Shown in pieces: positions 1 through 13,584 of a stretch of DNA of 64,000 nucleotides. The notes under the pieces are model-generated. The model worked only from the letters and a program-made list of their open reading frames with translations, ran no database searches and was not told where the DNA came from. The stretch's first letter is position 1; every line of letters starts with the position of its first letter. Location: contig OW799234.1 of NCBI GenBank assembly GCA_941918925.1, forward strand, positions 135,078,895 to 135,142,894, read 5' to 3'. Both the position numbers and the translations under genes were made by a program. The DNA comes from Phyto melanocephala. Taxonomy: Eukaryota > Arthropoda > Insecta > Diptera > Rhinophoridae.

Positions 1-1345
1 AACTCCACAAGGTATAAAAAAGTGATGCTGCAGCACCAACAATTCGCTCTCAGTTTAACAAAACGAAAATGAAATTCAAAGAAAACACGCATACAATTAT
101 CGTTTGTGTGAAAGTCTTTTGTATGTACATGTGTGTTGAGAAAATTTGCGTGTTTCATTTTCAAATCATTTCACTGGCAGCAACGATATCAACAGCAATA
201 ATAATTTTAATTATTGACTGGAAGGTGGCTGGCTCCTTCTTATACACACTTCCATTTTATGTACGTAAGTTTATTTCCAATTGTCAAAATTGTTGCCTTT
301 TTTCATCATCATTAAATTTTCTTTCTTTGTATTTTGACATCTCTTAATCTTGTTTATCTTTTCGTTGATTTTTTTGACATTTCTTTTTGAATTCCATTTC
401 TCTGTATGTGTGTTTTTATTTTTACGTTCGCCTATTTGCTCGTGCGTTCGTTTAACACATGTTGTACTCAGTAACAACTATACAGACAGACAGACATATA
501 GACATACATATTGTTGTAAATATAAAAATGTGATTTATTTTTTACACAAAATTGCACAAATATTTTTTTTCATTAAAACTGTTTTGTTAATTTAATTTGG
601 AAGTATTTATTTTTTTGTTGTTTTTATAGTTTATGACGACATATGCTTACAAACATACGTTAATGAAACGTTTTGCTTTTCGCTTTTTGTTTAGTAATAA
701 TTTTTTTGTTTTAGCAAAAACAAAATATTTTGTGTGCCAATGCTGTTGATTGGTTATTTGCATTTGCAATTTTTAATACTTATTGTTTTATTTGATTTTT
801 TTATAAAAATTTAATTCTGGAATAATTTTTTTTTATAAAATTTGAATAGAAAAAGTAAATGAACATTATCATCCATAAATCACAAATCCATAAATGCAAT
901 TTAATGTTCCAAATCTTTATTGTATTGTACAATAATAGGATTAAATACTGTTTTGTAAAATATTAATTTATTTTATATTTGGCTTTATATGAAGAAATAA
1001 ATAAAGCATGTTTATATTTATATAAACCTCAGATGCCAACAGTTTTGATTAACATCCAAATTTTTTAAGAAGCCGCAGACTTTTACAATAATATTGTTGC
1101 ATTAAGTTGAAACATAACATTTTGTAAAAATCAAACAGTGACAGTGATATGTACAATGCAACATACAGTGTAGCAAAAAAAGTTGAAACCATTATGTTTC
1201 AGTAAAACCTTATTAATGAGGTCAGATCGATTTGGTTTTGATTGATGATCACAATGCTAAATTGCACAAGATTAATCCATAAAAAGGGTACAGTTTGCTG
1301 AAGATAATGCAGCGAATTTTAGTTCTGTGAAAACAATTTTTTTTT
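1..1345. other. AT-rich stretch, no gene recognised
   Basis: Open frames here are short and low in complexity, with no recognisable domain. I see no repeat array and no transposon end that can be supported. It ends at the start of the first HINE copy. Confidence 0.6.
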
Positions 1346-2097
1346 AACAAGTAAGAGCGCTATATTCGGCCGTGCCGAATCTTATATACCCTTCACAACG
1401 TGTAGTCATGCAATAACAGTAGTTTGTATCACCATTCATCCCATATGAAATACGTACATACATATAAAAAACATACATATATAAAAACATACCATTGTAA
1501 ATTATAAATTTACGTATGTATGTTAAAAAAAAATAAAAAAAAAATTTTAAAATAAATAAAAAAAAAAAATTTAAAAAAAAATAATTAAAATATATATAAT
1601 AAATATAAAACAAACAAAAAAAAAATAATAATGAAAATATAAATAATATATTAAATAAAAAATAAAAAAAAATTTAAAAAAAATTTTTTTTTGGCTCAGC
1701 TGGGATTCGATGCCACGTTTTCTCTAACCAGTATACACGTTTGTATGTATGTATGTTGTTGTTGTAATGTTGTTTTTGTGAAAAAAAATCGAGGTGGTCG
1801 TGGGTTTTTGCTCATATCTCAGTTGTTTATGTACCGATGTTTCTGATTTTCAATACCGATCTACTCCCGAATATTTCTGATATTTTAATACCTCACCCGG
1901 GTCCATGCGATATCGGGGGGCTTCAAAAAGTTGTTTCAACATACACACGGACAGACTGACAGAGCTTAATCGACTCCCCTATTCATAAGCTTTCAGAAAA
2001 TATATACTTTATGGGGTCGGAAATGAAAATTGTAGAAATTTCACACGGAATGACAAACCTATATATACCATTTTTCACTGTGTGAAGGGTATAAAAA
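1346..2097 (-). mobile_element. HINE/DINE-1-like non-autonomous Helentron derivative, copy 1
   Basis: Read on the minus strand, it starts TTTTTATACCCTTCAC at 2097 and ends GGGTATATAAG, then a GC-rich hairpin (ATTCGGC-ACG-GCCGAAT, 1363-1379) and the terminus CTTACTTGTT at 1346. A 5' TATACCC motif mirrored near the 3' end, a 3' hairpin, a fixed CTTG-T terminus and no target duplication are hallmarks of DINE-1/HINE elements in flies. The inner block shared with the other copies contains CCCATAAAGTATATA and a GTCTGTCCGT-like run. The centre (1505-1690) is an A-rich degenerate tract. No coding capacity. Same subfamily as 5068-5702: both contain the block CATCGAATCCCAGCTGAG. The family name is inferred from termini. 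Confidence 0.65.
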
Positions 2098-3210
2098 CAT
2101 TGAAGCCAACTTCTAAGATTTTGCACAATAATCATTACTAAATTCGCCTGCAGGCAAGATGTATTTTGCATTACACTTTTGTGATCTATATGCAATTGAG
2201 TATGTCTGTCAAAATTGTCATTTCACCACTGAATTTAAATGTTTTCTTTTACACGTACATGCGAAACAACGCCACAAACTATTTTTGTTCACAATGTCTG
2301 ACTATGTGCCCGAATTTTGATTTTGAAACTTTCAGTTATTAGTTTTGTATGCGAGTTTTGTTAAAAATATTTTCTTTTCTTTAAAATCTTGTAAAAATCA
2401 TTTAGTAAATTTTATTACACTCTTATCTACAAACATGATTTTTTCAACTATATAAAAAGCAATTGTGTGATTTTTAATCAACAAATTTAAACATTTTTTT
2501 CCTTTGTTTGCTCTATGTTGTGCCACCAAACGTAGTTTATTTTACCAAAAACAGTTGATGTCAGATACTTTGTTGAATCAAATTAAAATAAAATCTAATT
2601 GAAAATGTGCATGTGACTTTTTTTGTTTTTTTTTTTAATGTTTAAATTTCTTAGTGGAAAATTAAGCAAGTCATGTGCAAAATACAGGTCGTCTGAAACC
2701 TTTTTAAAACATTATTATAGCAGGTGGTTAAGCATGAGTATATTTGAAAACATTTCTCAACCAACTAAAACGCTTTGGAAATAGTTTAAAACAATCTTGC
2801 TACCGAACATAGGCCTTAGCTTTAAAAAAGTGTTGTGAATATTATCACAATTATTTATCAAACGAAATTGAAACCTTGCGATAAACCTATTTCCGTAAAC
2901 TTGTTCAACGCTTATGAACACAATTAAATTATAAGTGCTTCAACCATTTGTTGCACATTTAATAAACTAATATAAAATACTAAAAATAACATACTAACTA
3001 CTAACTTTGTAGAAATGCAAGTATTTTTTCTGCTACTTCTATGTATAAAAAAAATACAAATATATTAAACGGCGCTTGTCTTTGTCGGACTGTACACATC
3101 GAATTAAACAAGAAGAATGGCGGCTTAAGCCAATAAAGCTTGAAGTTTCTTTATACATACATACAAAAACCAAAAGAAAAGAAATTATAGCGAGCACAAT
3201 ACATTAGAAG
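2098..3210. other. AT-rich stretch, no gene recognised
   Basis: Between a HINE and a mariner relic. Only short, low-complexity frames; I see no domain or repeat structure. Confidence 0.6.
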
Positions 3211-3212
3211 TA

Positions 3213-3982
3213 AAGGGTGTCTCAATAAGAATGCACTTTCTAAAATTTTGTATAATTCGACAGCTGTCACATATGTATGCTTATATCGATTATTGAAATT
3301 GGAGCGCTTTAAGAAAGAACAACGAGTTATAATTGTGAAAATTAATTGCAGAAATAAAAAAAGTAATGCTAAGCCGCTTTAAAACTATTCGATGAATAGT
3401 AAAAAAAAAAAACCCGGGTTGGTTCTGGATAGTAAGACTTTTGTACGCGGACGTAGTGGATGGTATTTTAAAACCACGATTGTGGCAATAGAGAGTGTCC
3501 TTAAAAACTTGTTAGCATCAATTCGACATCGTTCTCAAAAACTTAAAATATTACGATCAACTACGCAGCGAATTTTTACAACAGACAATCCATTTTCATG
3601 CGTATAAAATTCAGCTTACTCAGGAATTTCAAGCCAGCAGACCATGGCAATTATTTAAATGGATAATGGAGTAAAGTGAACTCAATGCTAATCTTTCGTA
3701 CTAAGCGCATTTCTATATAAAAAGCTTTGTGAATACGGAAAATTATAGTATACGGGGCTCAGAAAATCCTCATGCAATCCCTGAGGAACAACTGCACTCA
3801 CAACGGATCTCGGAAGAGAATAAACCAGAAACAATTCTTGTACTCAAATTCGAGATCCAACGAATAATCGATGAGATTCAGCATCATCTGTGTGAAAAGA
3901 TTATAGGAATCTTCATTAAAAGAGTAATGGCTTATCACTAGAGCCATGGAGTCTTTTAACTGATATTTTATTCCATACTTAA
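3213..3982 (+). pseudogene. Mariner (DD41D-like) transposase relic
   Basis: A TA dinucleotide (3211-3212) followed by AAGGGTGTCTCAATAAG gives a mariner-type terminal repeat. About 85 bases in, the frame reads ERFKKEQRVIIVK, the N-terminal start seen in fly mariner transposases. Further on, in shifted frames, come SENPHAIPEEQLHSQRI (the segment after the first catalytic Asp in relatives) and LCEKIIGIFIKRV, then LTDILFHT with a stop at 3980-3982, the usual extreme C terminus. The middle of the DDE domain, with the second and third catalytic residues, is deleted, and stops and frameshifts break the rest. The right terminal repeat is too decayed to place, so the element end is uncertain. Non-functional. 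Confidence 0.6.
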
Positions 3983-5067
3983 TCGGAACATGTCTTCTTT
4001 ACTAGATCGTAAGTTCTAAATTGCATGAAATAAGCTGGATCTCGTAAAAGAGGACCTAATCTTCTCAAACATTGTATTTAGCGCAGCGTTGCCAATTTAA
4101 TCCTTTTAAGGTTAAATAAAGTCTTTTTCAATATTATTTAGCAGAAGAAAAATGGATTAAGCCATAAGCGTCTTTTAACCATTTTTTATTTTTTCTTTAT
4201 ATTTTGCTACTAAATTACATTTATAATCGCTTAAAGTAGTTACTGCGATTTTTGTTGTTGTAATTTTAGACATTTTGCGTATGGTTCCAGTATGTTTCTT
4301 TATAAAAGCTGTTTGTGGTCATCGCAGTTTAATATTTGGATTTACCGGATTTTGGCATAACGTGAAATCTAATAGATGTCATTAGCTGCAAAACCTGAAA
4401 AACAAGTAAAAATAACCACAAAAATTAAATAAAAGTGGACTGGTCCAAAGTTAAAAAAATGGATAAGCGAATGCAAAAATCGAGAAAAGGCATTCTGCAA
4501 ACGCTTTTTTTTATATTAAACGCTCTCACCAAAACAAAAAAAAAAACTTAACGTAATTTAGAGCATCGCTTGAACAAATCCTTTGCCTTTCAAACTGATT
4601 AATATAAAAATTTAGCAACGGGAATCATTATTGTGTATGCTTTTAGCAACACATAATTAAATTTCTACAATAAATCATTTGAGAGGAGTGTGCAAAAATG
4701 GATTTGATAGTCCCTGAGTAAAAGTGCATAGAACCAATGTTCTTAATATTAGCTTAGCTTGAAATATTACCTCAGGAAATAAAACTCATAACCATATTTC
4801 AAGTACTTGTCTTGTTGTTTGCTGTGTAACTCGCAACACATGTACAACAACCGCATTTTAAGCTTTGACTAAATATGAATTAAAATTCTAACTCAGACTA
4901 AAGTTAGAATTAAATTGTTAAGAAGATACAATTGTCCCTTGTATTTTAACAGATTTTTCATTAAAAAATAATTTACATCACTCTTTCACTTGCTGTTAAC
5001 AAATGGTTTTTAATAAAATCTCCTCTGAAATTTTTAGTCATATTTCAGACCTTATTAGCTGTTTTTC
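3983..5067. other. AT-rich stretch, no gene recognised
   Basis: May include the decayed right end of the preceding mariner. Nothing else can be supported. Confidence 0.5.
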
Positions 5068-5702
5068 TTTTTTATACCCTTCACCTGTGGTATATATAGC
5101 TTTGTCATTCCGTTTGTAATTTCTACAATTTTCATTTCATTCATAAAGTATATATTTTCTGAAAGCTTATGAATAGAGGAGTCGATTAAGCTCTGTCCGT
5201 CTGTTGGTTGAAATCAACTTTTAAAAGCAACAATATGTTCCTCAGAACTGTGTATGGTATCAACCTCTTGGAAATATCCTAGAATGAATCGCTATTGAAC
5301 TTCAGCACAATCGCCCCATAACTTTCTAAGATATGAGCAAAAAACCACGACCACCTCGTTTTTTTTCACAATTACAACAACAACATACATATATACTGGT
5401 TAGAGTTAACGTGGCATCGAATCCCAGCTGAGTCAAAAAAATTTTTTTTTTTTATTTTATATATTATTTATATTTTGATTTTTTTTTTATATATTTTTTC
5501 TTTAATTTTTTTAAACAATATTTTAAAAAAAAAATTTTAAAATTCTTTTTTTGTTTTTTTTTTGTAATTTTTTTTTAGAAACAAACATACATACGTAAAC
5601 TCAATTTATAATTTTGGTGATACAAACAATTGTTATTGCATGACTACACGTTGTGAAGGGTATATAAGATTCGACACGGCCGAATATAGCACTGTTACTT
5701 GT
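5068..5702 (+). mobile_element. HINE/DINE-1-like element, copy 2
   Basis: Plus-strand copy of the same subfamily as 1346-2097. It begins TTTTTTATACCCTTCACC and carries GTCATTCCGTTTGTAATTTC, CATAAAGTATATATTT and a GTCCGTCTGTTG block. It passes through a T-rich tract (5431-5580) and ends TGTGAAGGGTATATAAG, a hairpin decayed by one base (TTCGACACGGCCGAA) and CTGTTACTTGT. It contains the tRNA-like block CATCGAATCCCAGCTGAG. The two copies lie in opposite orientation about 3 kb apart. No coding capacity. Confidence 0.65.
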
Positions 5703-5926
5703 CTTTCTTTTGGTCACTAAGAATTAAAAATACTGATTTGGAGATACCGTGTTTTAGCGAAGGGTAGGTCGACAGTTCGTGAAGTAAAAGCTCGGTTTTA
5801 AAAATTCTATTTTTGAACTTTTGTAAATAGGAACCGGTTTTAATGATTATTTGCTCCTAGTATTTTTCGACTAAAGACAAAGTAAAACAGGATTACGGTT
5901 TTTTTTTTTTTTTTGGTTTTTTCAAC

Positions 5927-6169
5927 CTACAAAATGACAAATATGTAATTTTTGGCCAAAACAGGATTAATATTATTTTTAATATCTTTTGAGATTTTGT
6001 TAGTAAGCTCATATATGTTATACTTTTTCCTTATAATAAAGCCTTCAGGCATTATTTCCGATATAATTTTAAAAGCTTCTTGTTCGTGCACTTTTAGCGC
6101 ACTTCGAAGTAAGATTATTTTTTTTAAGTTTGTAACTTTCGACAAATGCTGGAAGTATTATACTCGTAT
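5927..6169 (-). pseudogene. Unidentified protein-like remnant
   Basis: A minus-strand frame, open for about 80 codons, of unusually protein-like composition for this region (KVHEQEAFKIISEIMPEGF, ISKDIKNNINPVLAKNY). It ends with TAG at 5927. Mixed charged residues and predicted helices without homopolymer bias set it apart from surrounding chance frames. I do not recognise a family. It could be the tail of an old transposon protein, or chance. No start codon context, splice sites or terminal repeats are visible. Confidence 0.2.
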
Positions 6170-6365
6170 AATAGTTTTCAAAATTAAGAGTAAACTACTT
6201 CTTTAGGAAGATTTATTATATTTTGATATTTATTTATAGAAAATTTCTATTAAGTATTAATGTTAAACAGTTGCAAAAACTTAAAAAAAATGTGGTTTAA
6301 ATTTTTTTAAATTTCTTTTTAGCATAATTAAATAGTAACAATCAATGAATGTTTATTAAAAAAAA

Positions 6366-6381
6366 TATATATATATATATC
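6366..6381. repeat. (TA)n microsatellite
   Basis: Eight uninterrupted TA units following an A-run. Confidence 0.9.
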
Positions 6382-9300
6382 GGTCTAATGTATTTTCTGC
6401 AAAGTTATTCCCAAACTAATACTTAACAATTTGGTGTGTATATATGACTGAGCAATGACGTGAGACGTCATTCAAGACTTTTATAAATAACAATGGGATC
6501 TGTGATGTCAACAAAATCATTTAACGATGTCTATGAAAATAAAATGCAACCAGAAAAAAACAGGAAAAATCTCATTGAGACTATTTCAAGGTTTTAAAAA
6601 TAAAATATTTCCTTGAAAAGGCTTTTCATTCATTGATGTAAATATTTATGCTCTTTTGCTTTTATGTCAGATATTTTTTTGGTAGTGTAAGTTGCTGTTG
6701 TTGCTGATGTTGTTTTGAAATTGCATTCCGGCTGTTAAGGGCACATTTTTTCCAGCTGTCAGTTTGACAATTCCAGCATCAGTAGACATAAGAAAACACT
6801 TGACGGATAAAAACAAAAAGCTATCAACAAAGTTTACTGTTAAATTACACATTCAACTATAACAGAAGACTGACTAGTGAAGCTGTAAATGCATAGAGGG
6901 CGCTTAAATGCAACTGTTATAAATTGCTGTTAAGCTTTCTTCTAACAGTTTTTGACGCTATTGAACTTAACATTTGCGTATGACAGAAGAAAATTTAAAA
7001 GCTTTGCGAAAATCAGAATCAAAATAAAATATTGCAAAAATTTTACCTATTTTCATTTGCCGCAACAAATACGACAAAAATTATGAGAAGATAAAGGTGG
7101 AGACAATAAAATTACAAAAGAAAAAAAAACAACAACAACAAGAACATCATAATAAAAAACAAACAATAAAAACACTCACATAAACCTACAAGAAGCATGT
7201 GGATGAGAGAATGTTTGGTAGAAAAAAAAGAAGTAAAATTACTTGCTTAACAGAAATGTGTGAGAATGTGTGAGTGAACAAAAACAAATGTATATGTATG
7301 TATGTGTCTATATCCTGTTTCTACTAAACATTTGTTTACGTACAGCATTGATACCAACGTGTATGTACGTATGTGCATGACAAAAGAAGTGCAAAATTAT
7401 GTTAACGAAATAAGAACATTAGTTGTTGGCCCATAATCATAACAACACAACTCAAACAATTGAATTGCTTCACTGTGGTGTTTATGATGATGAACTCTGT
7501 TTTATGCTGTTGCAGTTAGTGTTGTTTATGATGTTACGCAAATGGTGGTAAACGGTTATTTGATGGCATAACCCATTTATTATTTGAAATACACTATGTG
7601 CCAGTTAATGACATTATTTGCTTGCGAATACCGCTAGTATGTAGTGAAAATATGAACTGAAGTAAATATATGAACTACACAAACGTAGAATATACTTAGA
7701 CGGATTCGTTTTGTACAGATTTATGGTTTTTTGGGATCTATGATTATTGAAAAATTTTGTTTCATTAACTAGTGAATTAATATTTTTTTCTTTAATTCTG
7801 CTTTAATTTATATTTAAAAAAGAAAAAAGTGACAATAAGCGCTTGTATTTTATTGTAATGTTAATGCAATAATTTGCATACTTATCGTAAAAGAGCAGTA
7901 GTATTAATACAGTCAATGTTCAATATACAAACATACTTAAGATACTAATGTTTGCAATCACATTGATAAATTTTCACACATAAAATGTGCACATTAAATG
8001 GGATGATTGCAAGCGAACATAATTACGTATTTAAAACAATATTTCATATTCCCAACGGCAATGATTGTCAGGACTATTGTCGGCAATGACCAACTCAAAT
8101 AAAATTTGTATGCCATGAAAGAAAATTTCAATTGCAAGATATCAATTAATAATCTGCGTGTACACAACCCGCTATTTAAAAAAAAAGAAGAAAACAGAGA
8201 ACCTCATTAGAATTGGCGTTTGAAGCTTTCTACATAGCGGCCATATAAGAAGTGAATTTATACGGCCGCTTCGTATATACTTTTACTTATCGTTCTTTTA
8301 AAGGAACATAAAAACTATAATTGGTGAATTTCGTATTATCATGATGTAAAAAATTTGTAAAATTTTAAAATGAATGCAATGTGTTGCATTGTTTAAGTAT
8401 TATTATAAATTATAAATTATAAATCATTTTGAAATTTTCCAAAAATTACGACAATATACCACGCCTTATGAATTCAGCAATTATGTTCGTAATAATTTTC
8501 AATTTTTTCTTTTCTAAAAGTTCTCATAAAATTTTTCCTTGTTGTTTAATGATTACAATATTATTGAAAATAGCTCACTCGGACGAATAGGGGATTGCCT
8601 AAGAAATTTTAGTTCTGGTAATATGAGAGGACGTCTGAGATCAGGTGTACATTGAAATTGTGTCTGCAAGAGCTACTCAAAAAAACGTGGCCCATAATTA
8701 AACCTCCTTAGAGCATAAGAAAAAACCCTCGGAAAATATAATTTTTATTATGAATTCAGCGATGCCAATTTGTATGGAAAATTACGTAACGGCAGAATTC
8801 TGTTTAATCATCGATACAGTTGTTACGACAATGATACGTAAGTACTACAAGAACACGAGATACACCACCAATAATTATGATTTAAGTCGGTGAAAAATTA
8901 TTAAAACATGGACACACATCTGCAAATTTATTAGGACAGTCAATGTAATGCTGCAAGTAATTGTGTTTTTGGTAAGTGCAAACAACCTCGAGTGTGTTTT
9001 ATTATCAACGGAATATAACAACGTTTGCAGTCAAGTATCACATACACAACTTTTTGGAATTAATAAGGATTTATGACCAACTTATCGACATTTTGACAAA
9101 TAAATAAACATTAATATTTGTTCGACAGTGCAACACTCTTAAATGAGTTGAACACATAAATATACAAATTACAAAATTTTAATCTGTATTTAAATTGTCT
9201 GGTCGTGAAAAATAAAAAAAGCTTAAGTGTATTAAATAAAATCGCTATTATTCAATTTAGCTTTTGATGTATTTTTAAATAACCACTCACAACATTTGGA

Positions 9301-12300
9301 TGAAGCAAACAAGTATGTCCTCTTAACGGTTTCTATGATTTATTTTGTAAGTCTTAACTGGATGAAAACAAGATCTTGTTAAATTTATAAACAAAAATTT
9401 CGTCTATCAAATTGTTACACTTTCAGTTTTTCCTTATTTTTGTTCTATAAAAAAATCTTAATTACTTTTACCAAGACTTTTTTGTTTTTTTTGTTTTTTT
9501 TTAAGAGGTTCTTGCTTTTATGTTCAGTTCAATTTAGTTTTGTGTATTTTGGCTGATAAGTTAAAAGGAAATTAACAAATTATTATTTAGTTTTATCGCC
9601 GACTAAAAGAAATTGTTCTTAAATCATTTGTAAACAATGATGATAAAGTCAGTTCCAAGATATTTTTTAGAATTCGCTGAATACTGTAATGAACTTTTGG
9701 TTCCTTGCTGTTGGCCAAGAAAGATATACATTATTTAATGACCTGAGCTGTTTATAAACAACTTTATTGTAAATACAACACGCACCACCAAAAACATCGT
9801 TTAGTGCGCGAAGAAGAAGCATAACATTTAATCCAAAACTATGTTTATAATTAGCAAAAAAGAAAAGCTAAACTAAGAATTTATAAAAGGATGTGAAGAC
9901 AGTTGGTTGTTGACGTTTCAAATAAAAAACCAATAAATTATAAAAATTATTTCGAGATTATTCGAAAAATCAACTTTATTATTAAACAAAAGAAGCACTC
10001 AATATCTTAAATTAAATTAATTAAAGAATTAAACCAATAATTTTATAAAAGAGCTTTTCTAAGCGTTAAAAGTTCTTCAAATTACAATAAAATTAAAATA
10101 CTTACAGCCTATATATTTTTTTATTTAAAATAACATTTGTTTTATATTTTTTTAATTAAATTTTTAATTGAAAAATATTACGAATTTTGCACGAAAAATT
10201 TGTTTTCTCCATTAATTTCTGAATAATTCCAAAACGATAAGAGATAGAGTAAAATAAATACAATTTTGTAACACATCTTCTGGTGTTTTATTTTTGAAAA
10301 TCGGGTAACTGGTTCTCGAGTTAGGATGAAATATGTCTCCGTACCTGACTAATTTAGGGGGAAAAATTTGCCACGCCCATAAAAAAAATCCCGATATGAT
10401 GGAAAAAAACCGAAAAAGGATTTGAGTTCAGCGCATCAAAATTCATAGTTTTAATTAACGGGAAGACAAAAAAATGATTTTTTGTCGAGCAGTGTAATTT
10501 GATCTCAACTGTTCTTCTTCTTGCTGAATAAATTTTTATTATTTTAAAAGTTTGAGATGTCAAAAAAATGAACAAAAATTTTGAAAAATTAAAGAAAATT
10601 TAAAAATAAACGAGAAAATGTAAAAAAATATTCGTATAAAAATTGCAATTAAAAAGATAAGTAAATCATTATTTTCAACTAAAAGCTCAAGCAAAGATTT
10701 TCTATTTCAACTATAGTCATTTATACTGTTATTGCATTATGCTTCAATTTCACATAATAATGATAACTGCTAACCATTTATGTTTTAACCACAATCATAC
10801 AATTCAATCATAGTATGTTGCTCTTCGATATTTTTTCTTTGCGTGTAGTTAAAAATTCAGCTAGAGGGCGTTGCATTGCATTCCATTAGTTGAATGTGTA
10901 TTTTTTTGTTTTTTTTTCATTTAGTTTATTTAACACACAGTGAAAAACACTACGTAGTTTGAAAACAAGCCAATGTATTGAAATTATGACTTTTAAGAAC
11001 TGTCATACAGACGTACCTACCATAAGGAATTGTATACACAGTTAGTTAGGCAAATAGAATTGCAGTTTGAGTATTTGTTTGGGTTTTAATCAAAGTTGTT
11101 TTCTTAATTTTATTATCAACAACCTAAGTCTAGCGCAACTGTTTCTAATAGTAATAATTTGTTCTTTAGGGGATAATTCAGAAAAATACACGTTTGGTTT
11201 GATATTTTACAAAATTGGATCACACTATAACCTGAGGCGCCAGCGACACGTTAAGTTTTGAGTAAATTTAAACAAGTTCTTGACAGACATTTAATAGCGG
11301 ATTCAAAATATTATTTTACTAAAGTGCAACAGAAGGAAAAGTAAAGAAAATTTAATTGAAAAAAATGTTTAAAAAGTAATAATGATTTACTTGAACAGGT
11401 CAACTCGTTATATTATTTTTTTCCTTTGAATAAAAAGCCAGGATTGTATGCACAATGTTTTTTGAGTTTAAAAAACGTTAGAAAAAGTTTGTTGATTGAA
11501 TTTTTTTTGGTACAAACTCTGATAATTTTCCATTTGTTACAAATTTAAAAACGATTACACTTGTTTCGAAATCAAGATAAAACCAAAAAAAAAAATAATA
11601 AAAACCACATTTTTAAAACAACTGTGTGCAAAATAAACTGCCATTTATTTATTAATTTTTTTTTATGTTTATCAAATACAAAAATATATTCTTTTATTTT
11701 ATAACCTTTTTTGATTAATCAGGCCTTTTTTTAAACATCTTTTTGGTTTTTCTATATTTATTTCTTTGACATTTGATGGTATGGCATTTGCATTAAAATA
11801 TTTGTTAATGGTATTTTCTATAGATTTAGTAAAGAGCTTCGAAAAAAACTGATTTTTCTCCAAAAGAGTAAAGTATGAGTAAAAAGAAATATAATTTGCA
11901 AATGTTTTATATTTTTATAGAGAATCGTAAATATCAATAAATTTTTATTGTTTTATGTACATTTGTATGTACTTGTGTTAACAAGTTTGCTAGTTGTATA
12001 ATTTGTGCTGCTTTAGAGAACAAAAAAAAAAAACAACAGCAACATCAGCACGTAGTATAATTTCCATGTAGACTTCATGCTGTGAACGAATTTTTATACC
12101 TCTTTTTTTTGCTGAGTATGTATGTGCACAAACAAACAGTTGAAATCTCTCTTGCCCAAATACACACACACACTCAAAACACATATACGTATACTACAAG
12201 CATATAAAAGTACATGAATATAAATAAAATTACGATTAAAAAAATAACCATGTTTATGGCAGGTTTTTCCGTTTCTTGTATATTTTTTTGTTTTTTTTTG

Positions 12301-13584
12301 TGAACTTCGAGTATAACTGCCAAGTTGTAGTGAGTGAATAAATAAAATATGAAATTTTTAGTGTCATGTTTTACATTTGTAATATTTGTTTGGGCACAGC
12401 GGCACTTACAGCAACAATAATATATACACAAGTTTTTTTTTTTTTAAACAAGAACACATCAGTAACAGTTACTTTCATAGAAGAGAAGAAAAAAAAACTG
12501 AAATATATTTGGTGAATTCACAACTGTAATATTGTTCTATCGTCATAGTTATTTCAATCTGTTTAAATGGCTTAAAATTTTAATCAAAAATAATGCAATA
12601 CTTTTTATTAATTTTAAAATTTTGTAAAATTATGACCTTACGACAAGACGACTTGATAGCATTTCTTGTGAATTCACCAACTATGCTTATAGAGTAAAGG
12701 AGTTTTTTGTTAAACATTTATGACTTTTCGCACAAAGTTTATACTAAATTACGCATGTTCGTATGCCTCTTTTATATTCTAAATTTATACATACATATGA
12801 GCACATTTTTATTTGCAATACTAAAATTTATTTGATTTATACATACTCGTAACTACTGTAATACAGTAGATATTCGACTCATGCTTGCATTGTTGCAAGT
12901 ACCGAACTTTTATTTTGAACTAAATTAAAAGCGTTTTATAATCATTTTCACCTCAACTTACTTGTAAAGTTTAGGTTTGTATACTCCTACAAGAAAACTT
13001 AATTACAAAAAAGCGCTTCTTGAAACGCTTGCTTGATGCTTACCTACAGATGCTTGCAAAAAATAAACAGCAGCTGCTACAAAAGGTGGCGCGAATAAGG
13101 TTGAAACATAAAAATTACCATTGTTGTAAATTTTTCTTATTATTTAACTGCTGATACAATAAGCAGCACATAAGGTACTTTGAAATCGCATGAAATCGTT
13201 TCCATGTATGAAATACGGTATTTAAATAAAGTCGGCACTGCTTAAACGAAATTTTGAAAATCAGGCTTGTTTTGAGGCGACTAGCTTACTCAGAGCTACG
13301 CTGCCCAAAAGCCTCTACAGTTTTATAATATTATTTTGTTCTGCCCATTTTAAGCAAACATTGTTGATATGGGTTCACTTGACGTGAGGTGTTTTAAATT
13401 AAGAGCATTCTATACACTATACAGTCCAACAAATTCCATAATTTCTGCATAATTCTTCTTTGCAATTTTGAAAACAAATCACTTACAATTCAATTCTAAG
13501 CTGATACAATAGAACTAAATTTTTAATCTGTTTCATAGTACGGCGGAACTTTCTCTAAGTTTATTCAATAAAAAGCTCGAAATA

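Larger units (their letters stand above)
5703..13582. other. Long AT-rich stretch without recognised genes
   Basis: About 7.9 kb with no convincing coding exon or complete element. A (TA)n run lies at 6366-6381. A minus-strand frame at 5927-6169 is listed separately. Many poly-A/poly-T runs and isolated short frames, all of low complexity. It reads as intron or intergenic DNA. Confidence 0.5.

Noticed and set aside
13..55. TATAAAAA followed by TCAGTT, a possible core promoter
   Set aside because: The spacing of about 39 bases is too long for a standard TATA/initiator pair, and no gene follows.
1160..1200. ACAGTGTAGCAAAAAAAGTTG as a Tc1-type terminal repeat
   Set aside because: No matching inverted end and no transposase sequence nearby.
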